Shown here: in pieces, positions 42,982 to 50,581 of the stretch
How the letters are laid out: the number at the start of each line of letters is the position of its first letter
Numbering within the stretch: the first letter of the stretch is position 1
Position numbers and translations under genes: made by a program
Source of the DNA: JBCDCU01 sp039180865
GTDB lineage: Bacteria > Pseudomonadota > Alphaproteobacteria > Rhizobiales > JACESI01
Length of the DNA: 64,000 nt
NCBI GenBank assembly: GCA_039180865.1
Contig: JBCDCZ010000003.1
Location: 1 to 64,000 of the forward strand
Direction of reading: 5' to 3'
Notes under the pieces: model-generated
What the model saw: only the letters and a program-made list of their open reading frames with translations
Told to the model about the DNA's origin: nothing
The model's database searches: none

Positions 42982-43899
42982 CTAACAGTTAGATGCATCT
43001 TCCGAGCTTGGGATATCGACCAAGCGCAACAGGGCGACGGCACGATTGTAGAATTTACTCTCAGATGCCACCATCCGTGCTTCAAGGGTCCGAACGGTCT
43101 CAACATCACAACCGATTAAAGTCGAGATATCTGCCTCCGAAAAGAATGCTTTTTCGCGCGCGGCAGTGATTTCAGCTCCGGTAATCGATTGGTCGATTTC
43201 AGGTAGAGTGCCATTTGCCTCCCGTTCAAGGAAATCGAGCAAATTGAACGCATCTAAAATAGACAGAAGTTGTCGAACACTGCGCCGTTCCGCATATCGA
43301 ATTACCGGTGTCGCCAAAAACCGGCGCGTCTCTGGCAATGTCATGCCCAGGTGATTGGCAAGCTCTCCGTCGTCGTGCATCGTCTGTTGATTTCGGGCGC
43401 GCTGAATCAAGTCCGAAGTGAGAATAACCGTTTGGTCGGTCAGCGCCGGATATGTCGGCTCCGAAATTTCACGAAGCAGGCCAAGCTGGCTGGCGGACCT
43501 CGTAAGGAACAATCCCGCCGTGTGAGTTGCATCCATGAGGTAAATTGCCTGCAATTGACGCAGTTTCCGCCTTAGATCATTGCCGGGAAGCGGCGCAATG
43601 CCCTCACGATGCTCCGTAAGGTCGGAAGTGGGTGTGCACCAATGACGCGTCCCGTTTGCGCTGGCAAAAATCGTTTGATCGGCGGGTTTGTAAAATTCCT
43701 TTTCAGAAACCGCGAATGGACGATGATCGAATTTGACATCGATTTTCGGTTCTCCATCTTCGAGCGCATTGATCAGAACACCGACCTCGGTATGGGCGTC
43801 TGTGAAACCTTGATCAATCCAGTCCTCTGAAACGAGACTTCGCTCGAATTTTCGCGCCAATGACGGCGACGATGTTAAAATCAGTCTTTGGGCGGGCAT
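42982..43899 (-). CDS. Hypothetical protein of the element's phage block
   Basis: A 305-residue soluble protein (MPAQRLILTSSPSLARKFER onward). The C-terminal third has helix-turn-helix-like stretches (FFSEADISTLIGCDVETVRT, LEARMVASESKFYNRAVALL). I recognise no family. It overlaps the 65-residue gene upstream by 19 bases and precedes the large virion-like gene by 180 bases. A DNA-binding or portal-independent packaging role cannot be judged. Confidence 0.55.
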   Translation of the reverse strand: MPAQRLILTSSPSLARKFERSLVSEDWIDQGFTDAHTEVGVLINALEDGEPKIDVKFDHRPFAVSEKEFYKPADQTIFASANGTRHWCTPTSDLTEHREGIAPLPGNDLRRKLRQLQAIYLMDATHTAGLFLTRSASQLGLLREISEPTYPALTDQTVILTSDLIQRARNQQTMHDDGELANHLGMTLPETRRFLATPVIRYAERRSVRQLLSILDAFNLLDFLEREANGTLPEIDQSITGAEITAAREKAFFSEADISTLIGCDVETVRTLEARMVASESKFYNRAVALLRLVDIPSSEDASNC

Positions 43900-44078
43900 G
43901 ATGTTTTGTCCTTTTTCAGCGCCTTCGCGATCATTTGGCCGATGGTATGTTGATTAGTGCCTGCCTGCCCCGGTGCCGCAGAAATCACGAGCGGATGCTC
44001 TTTTGGTAGCGGAGGTGGCGGGTCGAATTTTTTACGGCGCTCCTTCAATTTTCGCTCCTTCTGGTCTGTAAGAACCAA
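43881..44078 (-). CDS. Small basic protein
   Basis: A 65-residue, lysine- and proline-rich protein (TDQKERKLKERRKKFDPPPP). It overlaps the RuvC-like gene by 34 bases and the 305-residue gene by 19 bases on the same strand, as in compact phage operons. The function is unknown. It could be partly disordered and nucleic-acid binding. Confidence 0.45.
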   Translation of the reverse strand: MVLTDQKERKLKERRKKFDPPPPLPKEHPLVISAAPGQAGTNQHTIGQMIAKALKKDKTSCPPKD

Positions 44079-44524
44079 AGTGCAATCAGTGCGGCTTCGG
44101 CTCGGTTATGATCTTTTTTCCGTGAGAAGAATTCGGCCATTGATGGCCAACGTTGGATCGCAAGGGCTCGAATGTCCTCGGCGTCTTTCGCCTTCGCCCC
44201 GAGAGCCTTTTTCCACGTTGCCGGACGCACAAATTCGATGGGCACATGAAGCGCTTGAAGCGCACCCTCAACGGCACCGGCGGCGCATCCAAAACGGAAC
44301 GTGCTGGCCAGGCCTTGCCCTGGCATGGAGGCAACATCTTCGATGACCGCATGGTCGACGTCATACTGGGCGCAAAGCAGCGATAAACCCGAGAGGTTCA
44401 AACGGCGATTGGCACCTGTATCGATCGGCTGTAATTCGGTCGCCATGAGAAGAGAGCCGTCTTGGTCCAAGACTGCGAGACCGTTGTTCAAGCCGGGATC
44501 TATGGCGAGGATGTTACCACCCAT
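44045..44524 (-). CDS. RuvC-like Holliday junction nuclease
   Basis: A 159-residue RNase H-fold nuclease. ILAIDPGLNNGLAV carries aspartate 9, AVIEDV carries glutamate 62, and the end has KKDHNRAEAALIALW with aspartate 138 and glutamate 143: the four acidic RuvC residues. RPATWKK also fits. It resolves recombination or replication junctions in phage DNA. It is next to the iteron region and primase/ATPase genes, so it belongs to the element's replication set. Confidence 0.87.
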   Translation of the reverse strand: MGGNILAIDPGLNNGLAVLDQDGSLLMATELQPIDTGANRRLNLSGLSLLCAQYDVDHAVIEDVASMPGQGLASTFRFGCAAGAVEGALQALHVPIEFVRPATWKKALGAKAKDAEDIRALAIQRWPSMAEFFSRKKDHNRAEAALIALWFLQTRRSEN

Positions 44525-44562
44525 GACATACCTCGCTATGTGCTAATTCCTTTCGTGCACCC

Positions 44563-44797
44563 CCCATAAGATCGATAAGAAAGTAAGAAAGCATCTTTAT
44601 ATTGTTTGTTTTCAATGCTTTACAGTTATCCAGTTTCTTATCCCCTTTCTTACAGGGAGATCGAAGCGATAAGAAAAATGCCGGTTTCTTATCGGTAGAT
44701 GCGGGTGATAAGATTGCGATAAGAAATCCATTTTCCATAACCCACTGTTTTTGTTGTTTAATATCCATGTTTCTTACTTTCTTATCGATCTTATGGG
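44563..44797. repeat. Iteron and inverted-repeat region, candidate replication origin
   Basis: Two perfect 28-base inverted arms lie at 44563-44590 and 44770-44797 (outer part CCCATAAGATCGATAAG). Between and within them GATAAGAAA occurs six times without mismatch: plus strand at 44574, 44668 and 44718, minus strand at 44634-44642, 44685-44693 and 44778-44786. Variants GTAAGAAA or TTTCTTAC are at 44583, 44646 and 44770, and a partial GATAAG at 44707. It fills the gap between the RuvC-like gene and the ATPase gene. Iterons next to a RepA-like ATPase and primase point to an origin; an operator is the other option. Confidence 0.75.
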
Positions 44798-45912
44798 CCT
44801 TTAGAGGCAGGCTGTAAGGAAAGCGGGTTGTCAGGATGGCCGTACAGTCCTCGCCCGACCTTCTCGACCTCATTTGACTGGACCATCCTGTAAAGAAGCT
44901 GATCGACGTTATTCCGCTTCAAGCCCAGCGCCGCGACGATCTCTCCCGGCCTTACAGGTTCTTTCGCAGAAATGAGGAATGTGAGGATCTCTTTGCGCTC
45001 GGAGGATCGACGTACATCTTCTGCCGCGCCAAGAATCGACCAGCGACCCTCATCGAACCTGATCGCCGTCTCAATTTCCGAGACGTCCCGTCCCCTCACA
45101 TAAAGCGTGGTGCCGTTGCCATCGCGGTCGAGGACAAGAGTCGAGTCTGCACATGCGCTCAATCCGTTGGACCCGGATAAGGCTTCAAGTGGATCGTCAG
45201 CGCCACCTTTCTTCGTATGGTGAAGGCCTAAAACCGCGATTCCATTTTGCATCGCCCATTGCTGAAGCTCTTGAAAAGTGGCGTAGTCATTTTCGTAAGC
45301 ATTCCGGGCATTGCTACCGGCCTGTTTAATTCGCTGGAGAACGTCAATGACGACAAGGCGAGGGTTTTCAACCGACGTCCGCCAATGCTCCAATGCGCCA
45401 ATAAAACCGTCATTAAGATTCGGTGCCCGCTCCACAATCTCGATCCGTGACAAGTCCGGCATGTTGGTCGGGAACAGCATCTCAATTCGCCGTTGCATGC
45501 GGCGCGCACCATTTTCCAGATCAAGATAGAGAACGTCGCCTTGCTCGCATGAGATTTGACCGAGCGCGGCACCACCCGTTCCAATAGCGAGCGAAAAATC
45601 CAATGCGATCCATGTTTTTCCGAGTTTTTGGCGGCCGGCGAGAACGGAAAGGCCTTCAGCCAGATATCCTGTTACCGCCCACTGCAATTCCGGATATTCT
45701 GTTGTCATGATCTGCGACAACGATTGCCGCTCGAAAGTCTTTGATGGTGATTTTTGTCCGCCCGAACGGTAGCTTTTCATGTCGGGAAAAAAATGTTCCA
45801 AAAACCGAGGTGACGCGTTCGGGTCGACCAGGATGGGACGATCCGCTTTCGGTGCAAAAACTTCGACTTTGCATCCGTCATCTTGAGGCGTTCGAGGGTT
45901 GTGTGCATCCAT
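44791..45912 (-). CDS. RepA-like AAA ATPase/replicative helicase
   Basis: A 373-residue protein of the RepA/AAA_25 hexameric helicase type. Walker A AGRQKLGKTW is at 92-101, Walker B RLVVIDV at 185-191, HHTKKG at 231-236, and a GSNGLSACADSTLVLDR segment follows at 247. A C-terminal winged-helix (about 305-373: EILTFLISAKEPVRPGEIVA) may bind the origin repeats that begin at its very stop. It starts in a TAATG overlap with the primase gene (base 45912 shared), so the two are coupled. Confidence 0.87.
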   Translation of the reverse strand: MDAHNPRTPQDDGCKVEVFAPKADRPILVDPNASPRFLEHFFPDMKSYRSGGQKSPSKTFERQSLSQIMTTEYPELQWAVTGYLAEGLSVLAGRQKLGKTWIALDFSLAIGTGGAALGQISCEQGDVLYLDLENGARRMQRRIEMLFPTNMPDLSRIEIVERAPNLNDGFIGALEHWRTSVENPRLVVIDVLQRIKQAGSNARNAYENDYATFQELQQWAMQNGIAVLGLHHTKKGGADDPLEALSGSNGLSACADSTLVLDRDGNGTTLYVRGRDVSEIETAIRFDEGRWSILGAAEDVRRSSERKEILTFLISAKEPVRPGEIVAALGLKRNNVDQLLYRMVQSNEVEKVGRGLYGHPDNPLSLQPASKGP

Positions 45913-46862
45913 TATGCTGCCTCCCCGGTCTCAAGGAGATCCGCAAAATCAGTTCCGATATCAGGGGGTGTTGCAATACTGACTTCGCACCCGGCGGCCA
46001 GCCAGCGTGCCTTACATTCGTTGGCAGCATCTTGACCTGCTTTGCGACCATTCTTCTCGCGGTCGTGATCGCCGAAAATCGTCAACGCTTCGACGTGGGG
46101 CAACATCGGAAAGGAGCTGATGCCGCCCGCTGTCAGGCAGGACCAGATCGGTTGCCATTTGTATCGCACCATTGCAGCAAGTGAGGATTCGAGACCTTCG
46201 CCGATACCGAGACCAGTCATCGCTTCGCCTTGGGCTTCGGCATCTGTCAACTTGACGATGCCTGCCTGCCCCAACATTCGACGGTCAATCTTAGAGCCGT
46301 CCGAACGAAGGAAGGTGCGATGAACACCAGTTTGTTCGTTGGTAAGGGGATCGACCATCCGGGCTACCAGAGCACCAGCGCAGTCAGGGAATTTGCTTCC
46401 CTCCCAATCGTTCATAAAGGGATTGGCGCTGAAGCGCAGTTGATCATTGCGATAGACAGTATCAGGAACGCTAATGCCCCGATGAGTTTTCAAATAGGCC
46501 TCTGCCAATGAAACACGCAGCGGCTCGGATTCACTCCACATGCTTACTGCCGCGACCTGCTTCTGTCTTCGCTTCTCCTCATCAGCTTTTTCAGCCGCAA
46601 TGATCTCATCATGCAACACGCTGATGGGACGTGGGTCCTCGTGCGAGCTATCAAGCCCCACGGCAGCCTTCACATAGTCCCGGCACTCTTCGAATGGATC
46701 ACCGCAAAACGAATGAACGACAAAACCATCAGGATTGTGCGGTGCAATCTTCACCGACAGCGACCGATCAGAGCGTGAGTGACCAGGGCCTGGTACAAGT
46801 ACGTGGTTGCGACCCGCAATCTGCCCACCCAAGGCATTTGCAATTTCGCGGGCAGTCAGCAT
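45912..46862 (-). CDS. Toprim-domain DNA primase-like protein
   Basis: A 316-residue protein. An N-terminal region contains CHC2-like remnants (LVPGPGHSRSDRSLSV, VVHSFCGDP) and the C-terminal half is Toprim: GLGIGEGLESSLAAM with glutamate 222 and TIFGDHDREKNGRKAGQDAA with aspartates 265 and 267. This layout is common in phage and island primases. It overlaps the following ATPase gene and the previous small gene (46856-46862). Confidence 0.87.
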   Translation of the reverse strand: MLTAREIANALGGQIAGRNHVLVPGPGHSRSDRSLSVKIAPHNPDGFVVHSFCGDPFEECRDYVKAAVGLDSSHEDPRPISVLHDEIIAAEKADEEKRRQKQVAAVSMWSESEPLRVSLAEAYLKTHRGISVPDTVYRNDQLRFSANPFMNDWEGSKFPDCAGALVARMVDPLTNEQTGVHRTFLRSDGSKIDRRMLGQAGIVKLTDAEAQGEAMTGLGIGEGLESSLAAMVRYKWQPIWSCLTAGGISSFPMLPHVEALTIFGDHDREKNGRKAGQDAANECKARWLAAGCEVSIATPPDIGTDFADLLETGEAA

Positions 46863-47167
46863 TCGACAGACCCCCTACACAATCCTGCTTGAAGATTTTC
46901 AAGGCTGAATTCCTCCACCAAGTCGTAGACGGCCAGACAAAGCTGTTTTGCTTCGTCCTCTGCCTCTAAGATTGCTCGTTCATAGTTGTCACTGTGGAAG
47001 AGGTTGATCAGAACGCCGTTTTCGTAAACGTAATCCACGAAGTATGAGACGCGCGTGTCTTCGTATATGAAAGAATGGCGGACTTTGCCTCGACTATCCA
47101 TGAACGAAATTGAACGTGCGATAACGCCTGCGTAGATTTCAATTCGTTCGCCCTGAGGAGGTGTCAT
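46856..47167 (-). CDS. Small hypothetical protein, tandem paralogue B
   Basis: A 103-residue protein. RIEIYAGVIARSISFMDSRG, SYFVDYVYENGVLINLFHSD and NYERAILEAEDEAKQL line up along their length with the next gene upstream. The two are probably a tandem duplication that has diverged. It overlaps that paralogue as ATGA (47164-47167) and overlaps the primase start by 7 bases. The function is unknown; conserved strands suggest a small single-domain fold. Confidence 0.6.
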   Translation of the reverse strand: MTPPQGERIEIYAGVIARSISFMDSRGKVRHSFIYEDTRVSYFVDYVYENGVLINLFHSDNYERAILEAEDEAKQLCLAVYDLVEEFSLENLQAGLCRGSVEC

Positions 47168-47439
47168 GCAGCACCTCCATCCTTAGCAACCAGATGAGCG
47201 CCGCCAAGGTTAGTGAATTGGAGGTCGTTTTCAATAGCAGTATCAGCAGCTACCTTGAGCGCCTGCCGGTAATCGTCGCCTTCCCAAATGTTTAAGCAGA
47301 CGTCGTTCTCGATGAGATCGATGAAGAAACGAAGCGGCCTGCTATCACGAGAATGCCTGACGACATCCAACCGGTCTTCCGAGTAGGTTCGCGTCTCAAT
47401 CACGCGACCTCTCGACAATTCAATGCGGTCTTTATGCAT
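47164..47439 (-). CDS. Small hypothetical protein, tandem paralogue A
   Basis: A 91-residue protein from the ATG at 47439, chosen because GGAGG lies 5 bases before it. RIELSRGRVIETRTYSEDRL, LRFFIDLIENDVCLNIWEGD and DYRQALKVAADTAIEN align with paralogue B. Upstream in-frame ATGs at 47454 and 47469 lie within the preceding gene. The function is unknown. Confidence 0.6.
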   Translation of the reverse strand: MHKDRIELSRGRVIETRTYSEDRLDVVRHSRDSRPLRFFIDLIENDVCLNIWEGDDYRQALKVAADTAIENDLQFTNLGGAHLVAKDGGAA

Positions 47440-47740
47440 TGGACCCTCCAACATGTGGAAGGCTGTCACACCGCTCGCGCCATTGCCGTTCGGCTATCGC
47501 GCGGCCTTTTGAGCGGAACGGTCCGGCGATCCGTTTCAGACTATCGAAGTTAGGCTCATCGCGACGCGCAACGCGGTATTCTCCGACGCTGTAAACGACG
47601 AAGTACTGATCCCGAATAACTTGAGTTGTGCCGCTAGATTTGTTATTGATTTTCTGCTTTTGAGCACTCGGTAAATCGAGTTTTCTTGAACCTCCGGTGT
47701 CACCAGGACCGGGGCTTTTTCTTTGGATAATCATAATCAC
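47432..47740 (-). CDS. Small hypothetical protein
   Basis: A 102-residue protein with a polar N-terminus (SPGPGDTGGSRKLDLPSAQK) and a beta-rich C-terminus (QYFVVYSVGEYRVARRDEPN). There is no known family. It overlaps paralogue A by 8 bases and comes 3 bases after the AlpA-like gene, so it belongs to the early operon that runs from the excisionase to the replication genes. Confidence 0.55.
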   Translation of the reverse strand: MIMIIQRKSPGPGDTGGSRKLDLPSAQKQKINNKSSGTTQVIRDQYFVVYSVGEYRVARRDEPNFDSLKRIAGPFRSKGRAIAERQWRERCDSLPHVGGSNA

Positions 47741-47743
47741 CCC

Positions 47744-47974
47744 CTATGCCGCTTGAGGTGATCGGGTCACACGAGCATCGAACTCGTCTAGTTGGTGATT
47801 AGTCCAGTGACGGTGCCCGTTGATGTAAATCGGCGCCGGGAATCCCATGAGGTCGCTCTTAATCCAACGCCACAGCGTCATATCGGAGACACCGTATCGC
47901 TGTTTGACTTCACGGGCTTTGATAAAGCGCGTAGGATTTTGAGATGGTTCGGTGTCGTATGTGTGATTATTCAT
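47744..47974 (-). CDS. AlpA-family excisionase/regulator
   Basis: A 76-residue MerR-like winged helix protein. FIKAREVKQRYGVSDMTLWR, then WIKSDLMGFPAPIYINGHRH and HWTNHQLDEFDAR are the AlpA signature. AlpA proteins help excise integrated elements and control the integrase. It heads the early minus-strand operon and lies between the integrase block and the replication genes. Confidence 0.88.
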   Translation of the reverse strand: MNNHTYDTEPSQNPTRFIKAREVKQRYGVSDMTLWRWIKSDLMGFPAPIYINGHRHWTNHQLDEFDARVTRSPQAA

Positions 47975-48064
47975 TTCTGACCTCGTCTGTTTATGACAAG
48001 ATCGAATATGTTCTGGTTTGCGAAGCTTTACCGGGGTGAACCCAAAACAAAAGCTAACGCCGGT

Positions 48065-48694
48065 TCACCCCTTTAGGTAGCGTCGGTATTTCCGGTTTGC
48101 CGTTTTAACGGTTTCAGCATCTTTCTTTTCACCCAGAAAGTGCCACAGCCAATAACGGACGAAAAAGTAGCCAGCACCTGCTGGTGGGTCGCCACTGCCA
48201 AAGCTAACTTCAAAGTGTTTGTTGAAAGCCTCAGACAATCTCCACTGAAACTGCGTGATCGGATCCAGACCAGATAGAGGTTCAAGGATGTCTGCGGAAC
48301 CATTGGATTGAGAATTTTCCGCTTCTGAAAGTTTGATGCTCGAGAAAGCCTCTCTGATACCCTTAATATCCGCCCAGAAAGCGGACCTCAGATATCTCTC
48401 TTGACCATATGCGACCCGGAACTTTCGCCGGATAAAATCCGCTACCTCATCCTCAGCGATTGCGAATTCATCGAGAATTCTGAGAGCGTCTTTTAGCTTA
48501 GCAAGCCTATTTGCAGCTTGAATTTCCGATGGAGGAGATTTCAGACTTTGCTCAATCACATATTCGAAATGAGCGTGATAGATATCTTCTGCCAATGGTT
48601 TTGCTTTGACAAATTCCAATTGCGGAAGGTAGCCTAAAAAATACGCTGCTCGTAAAAAGTGGCGCACTTTCCTAACCTCTTGATCATGTGCCAT
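48065..48694 (-). CDS. Hypothetical protein coupled to the integrase
   Basis: A 209-residue soluble, mainly helical protein, MAHDQEVRKVRHFLRAAYFL onward, with a C-terminal aromatic stretch (AGAGYFFVRYWLWHFLGE). It overlaps the integrase stop by 11 bases, so it is made from the integrase mRNA. I recognise no domain. A role in integration, immunity or superinfection is possible by location only. Confidence 0.55.
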   Translation of the reverse strand: MAHDQEVRKVRHFLRAAYFLGYLPQLEFVKAKPLAEDIYHAHFEYVIEQSLKSPPSEIQAANRLAKLKDALRILDEFAIAEDEVADFIRRKFRVAYGQERYLRSAFWADIKGIREAFSSIKLSEAENSQSNGSADILEPLSGLDPITQFQWRLSEAFNKHFEVSFGSGDPPAGAGYFFVRYWLWHFLGEKKDAETVKTANRKYRRYLKG

Positions 48695-49940
48695 TAAGTT
48701 GGATCACATTGTCTTCAGGAGGGTTGATCAGCAGATCGATCTGCCTGCCCCATTCTTCAAGGGCTTCCCGCTTTTCCTCATAATATTGATAATGATTATA
48801 GACTGAAGCCACGCCGGAAATAACGCCCGATTTGTGCGCAAGAACCGCTTCAACCACGTGTGGAGGTATCTTCAAACCAGCCATCCCGCTGGCTGCGGTT
48901 CTCCTCAAATCATGGTATCGCCACGCCTTGATCGCTTCTCCATCAACCAGCTTCGCCATTGCGATATCCAGACGAGTCTTCGCCTTCGAATATCCACTCG
49001 CGGCAGTCACACCAGTTGTCGTGAAAACGAAGCCATCTGGGCCGTCAGATACACGAGGAACTCTCCTCAAAATATCCATCGCTTGCGGTGACAGCGGAAC
49101 AAGATGGGTCTCTTTGCCCTTCATTCGTTCAGATGAAATCTTCAACTCTTTGCGCTCAAAATCTACTTCAGACCATTTCAGATTAGCTATCTCGCTTCGA
49201 CGCTGGCCAGTGAGCAACAATAGTTTGGCGACTTCGCCGAACGGAAAGCCAATGTCATCAGTTGCACGCCAAAATATGACGCACTCGTCGTCTGAGAGTA
49301 CGCGCTCGCGAACAACTTCAATTCCCTGTTTCTTAACGCCTTCACAAAAGGATTTCTCAATTACGGAACGCTCAACTAACCAATTTGAGAACCGACTCAA
49401 TGCGGAATGAACACGATTTGCAACGTAGGGTGCTGGTGGATTGCGATCCATGATCCCATCAAGCAACTGCACAACGTCACGACGTTCAATTTCAGCGACT
49501 TTTCGATTTCGCCATTTGGGCAAGATCTCGACATTAAACAGGCGTCTCGTCTCTTTGATGGTACTCGGCGCGCGTTTTACCTCAACATAACGCTTAAAGA
49601 AGGCGTCAACCTGGTAGCCAATCTTCTGTGTTTCATCGTTCGCAACCTGCCTCTCTTTTTTCCTTTCAGCGACGATGTCGATACCTTTTTCGACGAGGCT
49701 AAGCTGATCTCGTGCAAGTGACCGGGCATCAGCAAGCCCGATTCGCGGATACCCACCGATTGTAAACTTTTGAGGCTTTCGGCTTTTGGGATGCCTGAAC
49801 CGTATCGCCCACGACATTTTCCCCGACGGCTGAACAACAAGATACAGCGGCGGCACCTGCTGATCAGGATACTCCCGGCGGACATTATCCGGCTTGATCG
49901 CTTCGATGCTGGCTTTGTTCTTGATAGTTTTGGAAACCAA
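48684..49940 (-). CDS. int: Tyrosine-recombinase integrase
   Basis: A 418-residue P4-like integrase. The N-terminal arm-binding part has LYLVVQPSGKMSWAIRFRHP and FTIGGYPRIGLADAR, the usual DUF4102 start. The catalytic set is R247 (LLLTGQRRSEI), H343 and R346 (RYHDLRRTAAS), H369 (AVLAHKSG) and the tyrosine in VYNHYQYYEEK (381 or 384). It recombines the tRNA-Thr 3' end. It starts about 180 bases inside the right repeat. GGGTAACA-type sites lie immediately before it, one just 14 bases from the ATG, so the enzyme may repress itself. Confidence 0.94.
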   Translation of the reverse strand: MVSKTIKNKASIEAIKPDNVRREYPDQQVPPLYLVVQPSGKMSWAIRFRHPKSRKPQKFTIGGYPRIGLADARSLARDQLSLVEKGIDIVAERKKERQVANDETQKIGYQVDAFFKRYVEVKRAPSTIKETRRLFNVEILPKWRNRKVAEIERRDVVQLLDGIMDRNPPAPYVANRVHSALSRFSNWLVERSVIEKSFCEGVKKQGIEVVRERVLSDDECVIFWRATDDIGFPFGEVAKLLLLTGQRRSEIANLKWSEVDFERKELKISSERMKGKETHLVPLSPQAMDILRRVPRVSDGPDGFVFTTTGVTAASGYSKAKTRLDIAMAKLVDGEAIKAWRYHDLRRTAASGMAGLKIPPHVVEAVLAHKSGVISGVASVYNHYQYYEEKREALEEWGRQIDLLINPPEDNVIQLNGT

Positions 49941-49953
49941 TTTGCCAACCGTA

Positions 49954-50036
49954 TGTTACCCGAAGTGAGCGGGTAATCCCAAGGGTAACAAAATAGCGCG
50001 TTATATGAAGTTAGACAATGAATAGATATGTTACCC
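49954..50036. repeat. Right integrase arm-type sites
   Basis: GGGTAACA occurs at 49983-49990 (plus) and as TGTTACCC at 49954-49961 and 50029-50036. The block 49971-49992 repeats the left-end block 19823-19844 with two differences. All three sites fall between the integrase start and the right attachment repeat. Confidence 0.65.
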
Positions 50037-50118
50037 ACAGAACGATAAAGTTGAGCAAAAACAAAGCTAATTGTACTCGAGGGTGATAGTGCTTGATAAC
50101 GGTTGATTGATAAGGTTC

Positions 50119-50168
50119 ACTGATTTGTAATCAGTAGGTCCGCGGTTCGAGTCCGTGTGGGGGCACCA
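50119..50168 (+). repeat. Right attachment repeat (attR), tRNA-Thr 3' remnant
   Basis: Fifty bases identical to 19715-19764: the anticodon arm, T-arm, acceptor 3' strand and CCA of tRNA-Thr without a 5' half. It marks the right end of the element. Confidence 0.93.
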
Positions 50169-50581
50169 CTTCTTCCAAAAAGCTCCAATTTTATTATGCG
50201 TTCCACATGGTGATCCATGTTGGAGAGCGTTGATATTAGCGTTTTCTGGCATCTGTTTGAATGAGTGGCTGTGGAGGTCAGAGCCATCCAAACACACTGG
50301 CTAAGTATCACCAAACAATCAGCGGGGCGCTAGTTTACTCACCTGCAATCGCCTCAGGAAAACGTCAGGGCACGAGCGCAGAGAATGAAAAAACGACCAG
50401 CTCTGCATCCGACCCCACAATAACAGGAGCAGTATTAACCACCGGCATTAAACATCACAATTAACCAGGACTTCCACTATTCAAATCTCCATCTTGCCAG
50501 ATCACTGGTCGAATAGTAAACAAATTGTAAATTCTGTTTCGTACAAAGAATAACAAGCAATCGCCGACCTCGGAGTCTACC
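50169..50581. other. Intergenic region right of the element
   Basis: About 410 bases with no supportable gene. Frames that cross it and the tRNA remnant are artefacts. It should carry the promoter of the VPLPA-CTERM gene. Before insertion this sequence lay directly downstream of tRNA-Thr. Confidence 0.5.

Larger units (their letters stand above)
19715..50168. mobile_element. tRNA-Thr-integrated genomic element, phage/satellite-like, about 30.5 kb
   Basis: The element is bounded by two identical 50-base repeats of the tRNA-Thr 3' end. It has a tyrosine integrase next to the right end, an AlpA-like excisionase, matching arm-type motifs near both ends, its own primase, ATPase and iteron region, a RuvC-like nuclease, virion-entry-like proteins and a DUF5681 protein. 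The left half carries toxin-antitoxin pairs, secreted enzymes, small membrane proteins and decayed genes. By eye it is more AT-rich and less tightly packed than the flanks. No large terminase, portal, capsid or tail gene is seen, so it is a satellite-like element or a prophage that lost its structural genes. Confidence 0.92.

Noticed and set aside
44563..44797. Iteron region as a CRISPR-like array
   Set aside because: Units are 9 bases on both strands at irregular spacing, without a constant-length spacer.
44514..44873. 119-codon minus-strand frame across the iteron region
   Set aside because: It is made of the repeated GATAAGAAA units and overlaps both the RuvC-like and ATPase genes; better explained as the non-coding origin.
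50067..50297. Open frame on the minus strand across the tRNA-Thr remnant (contains HTDSNRGPTDYKS)
   Set aside because: This is the well-known false frame produced by reading the antisense of a tRNA; it has no gene support.
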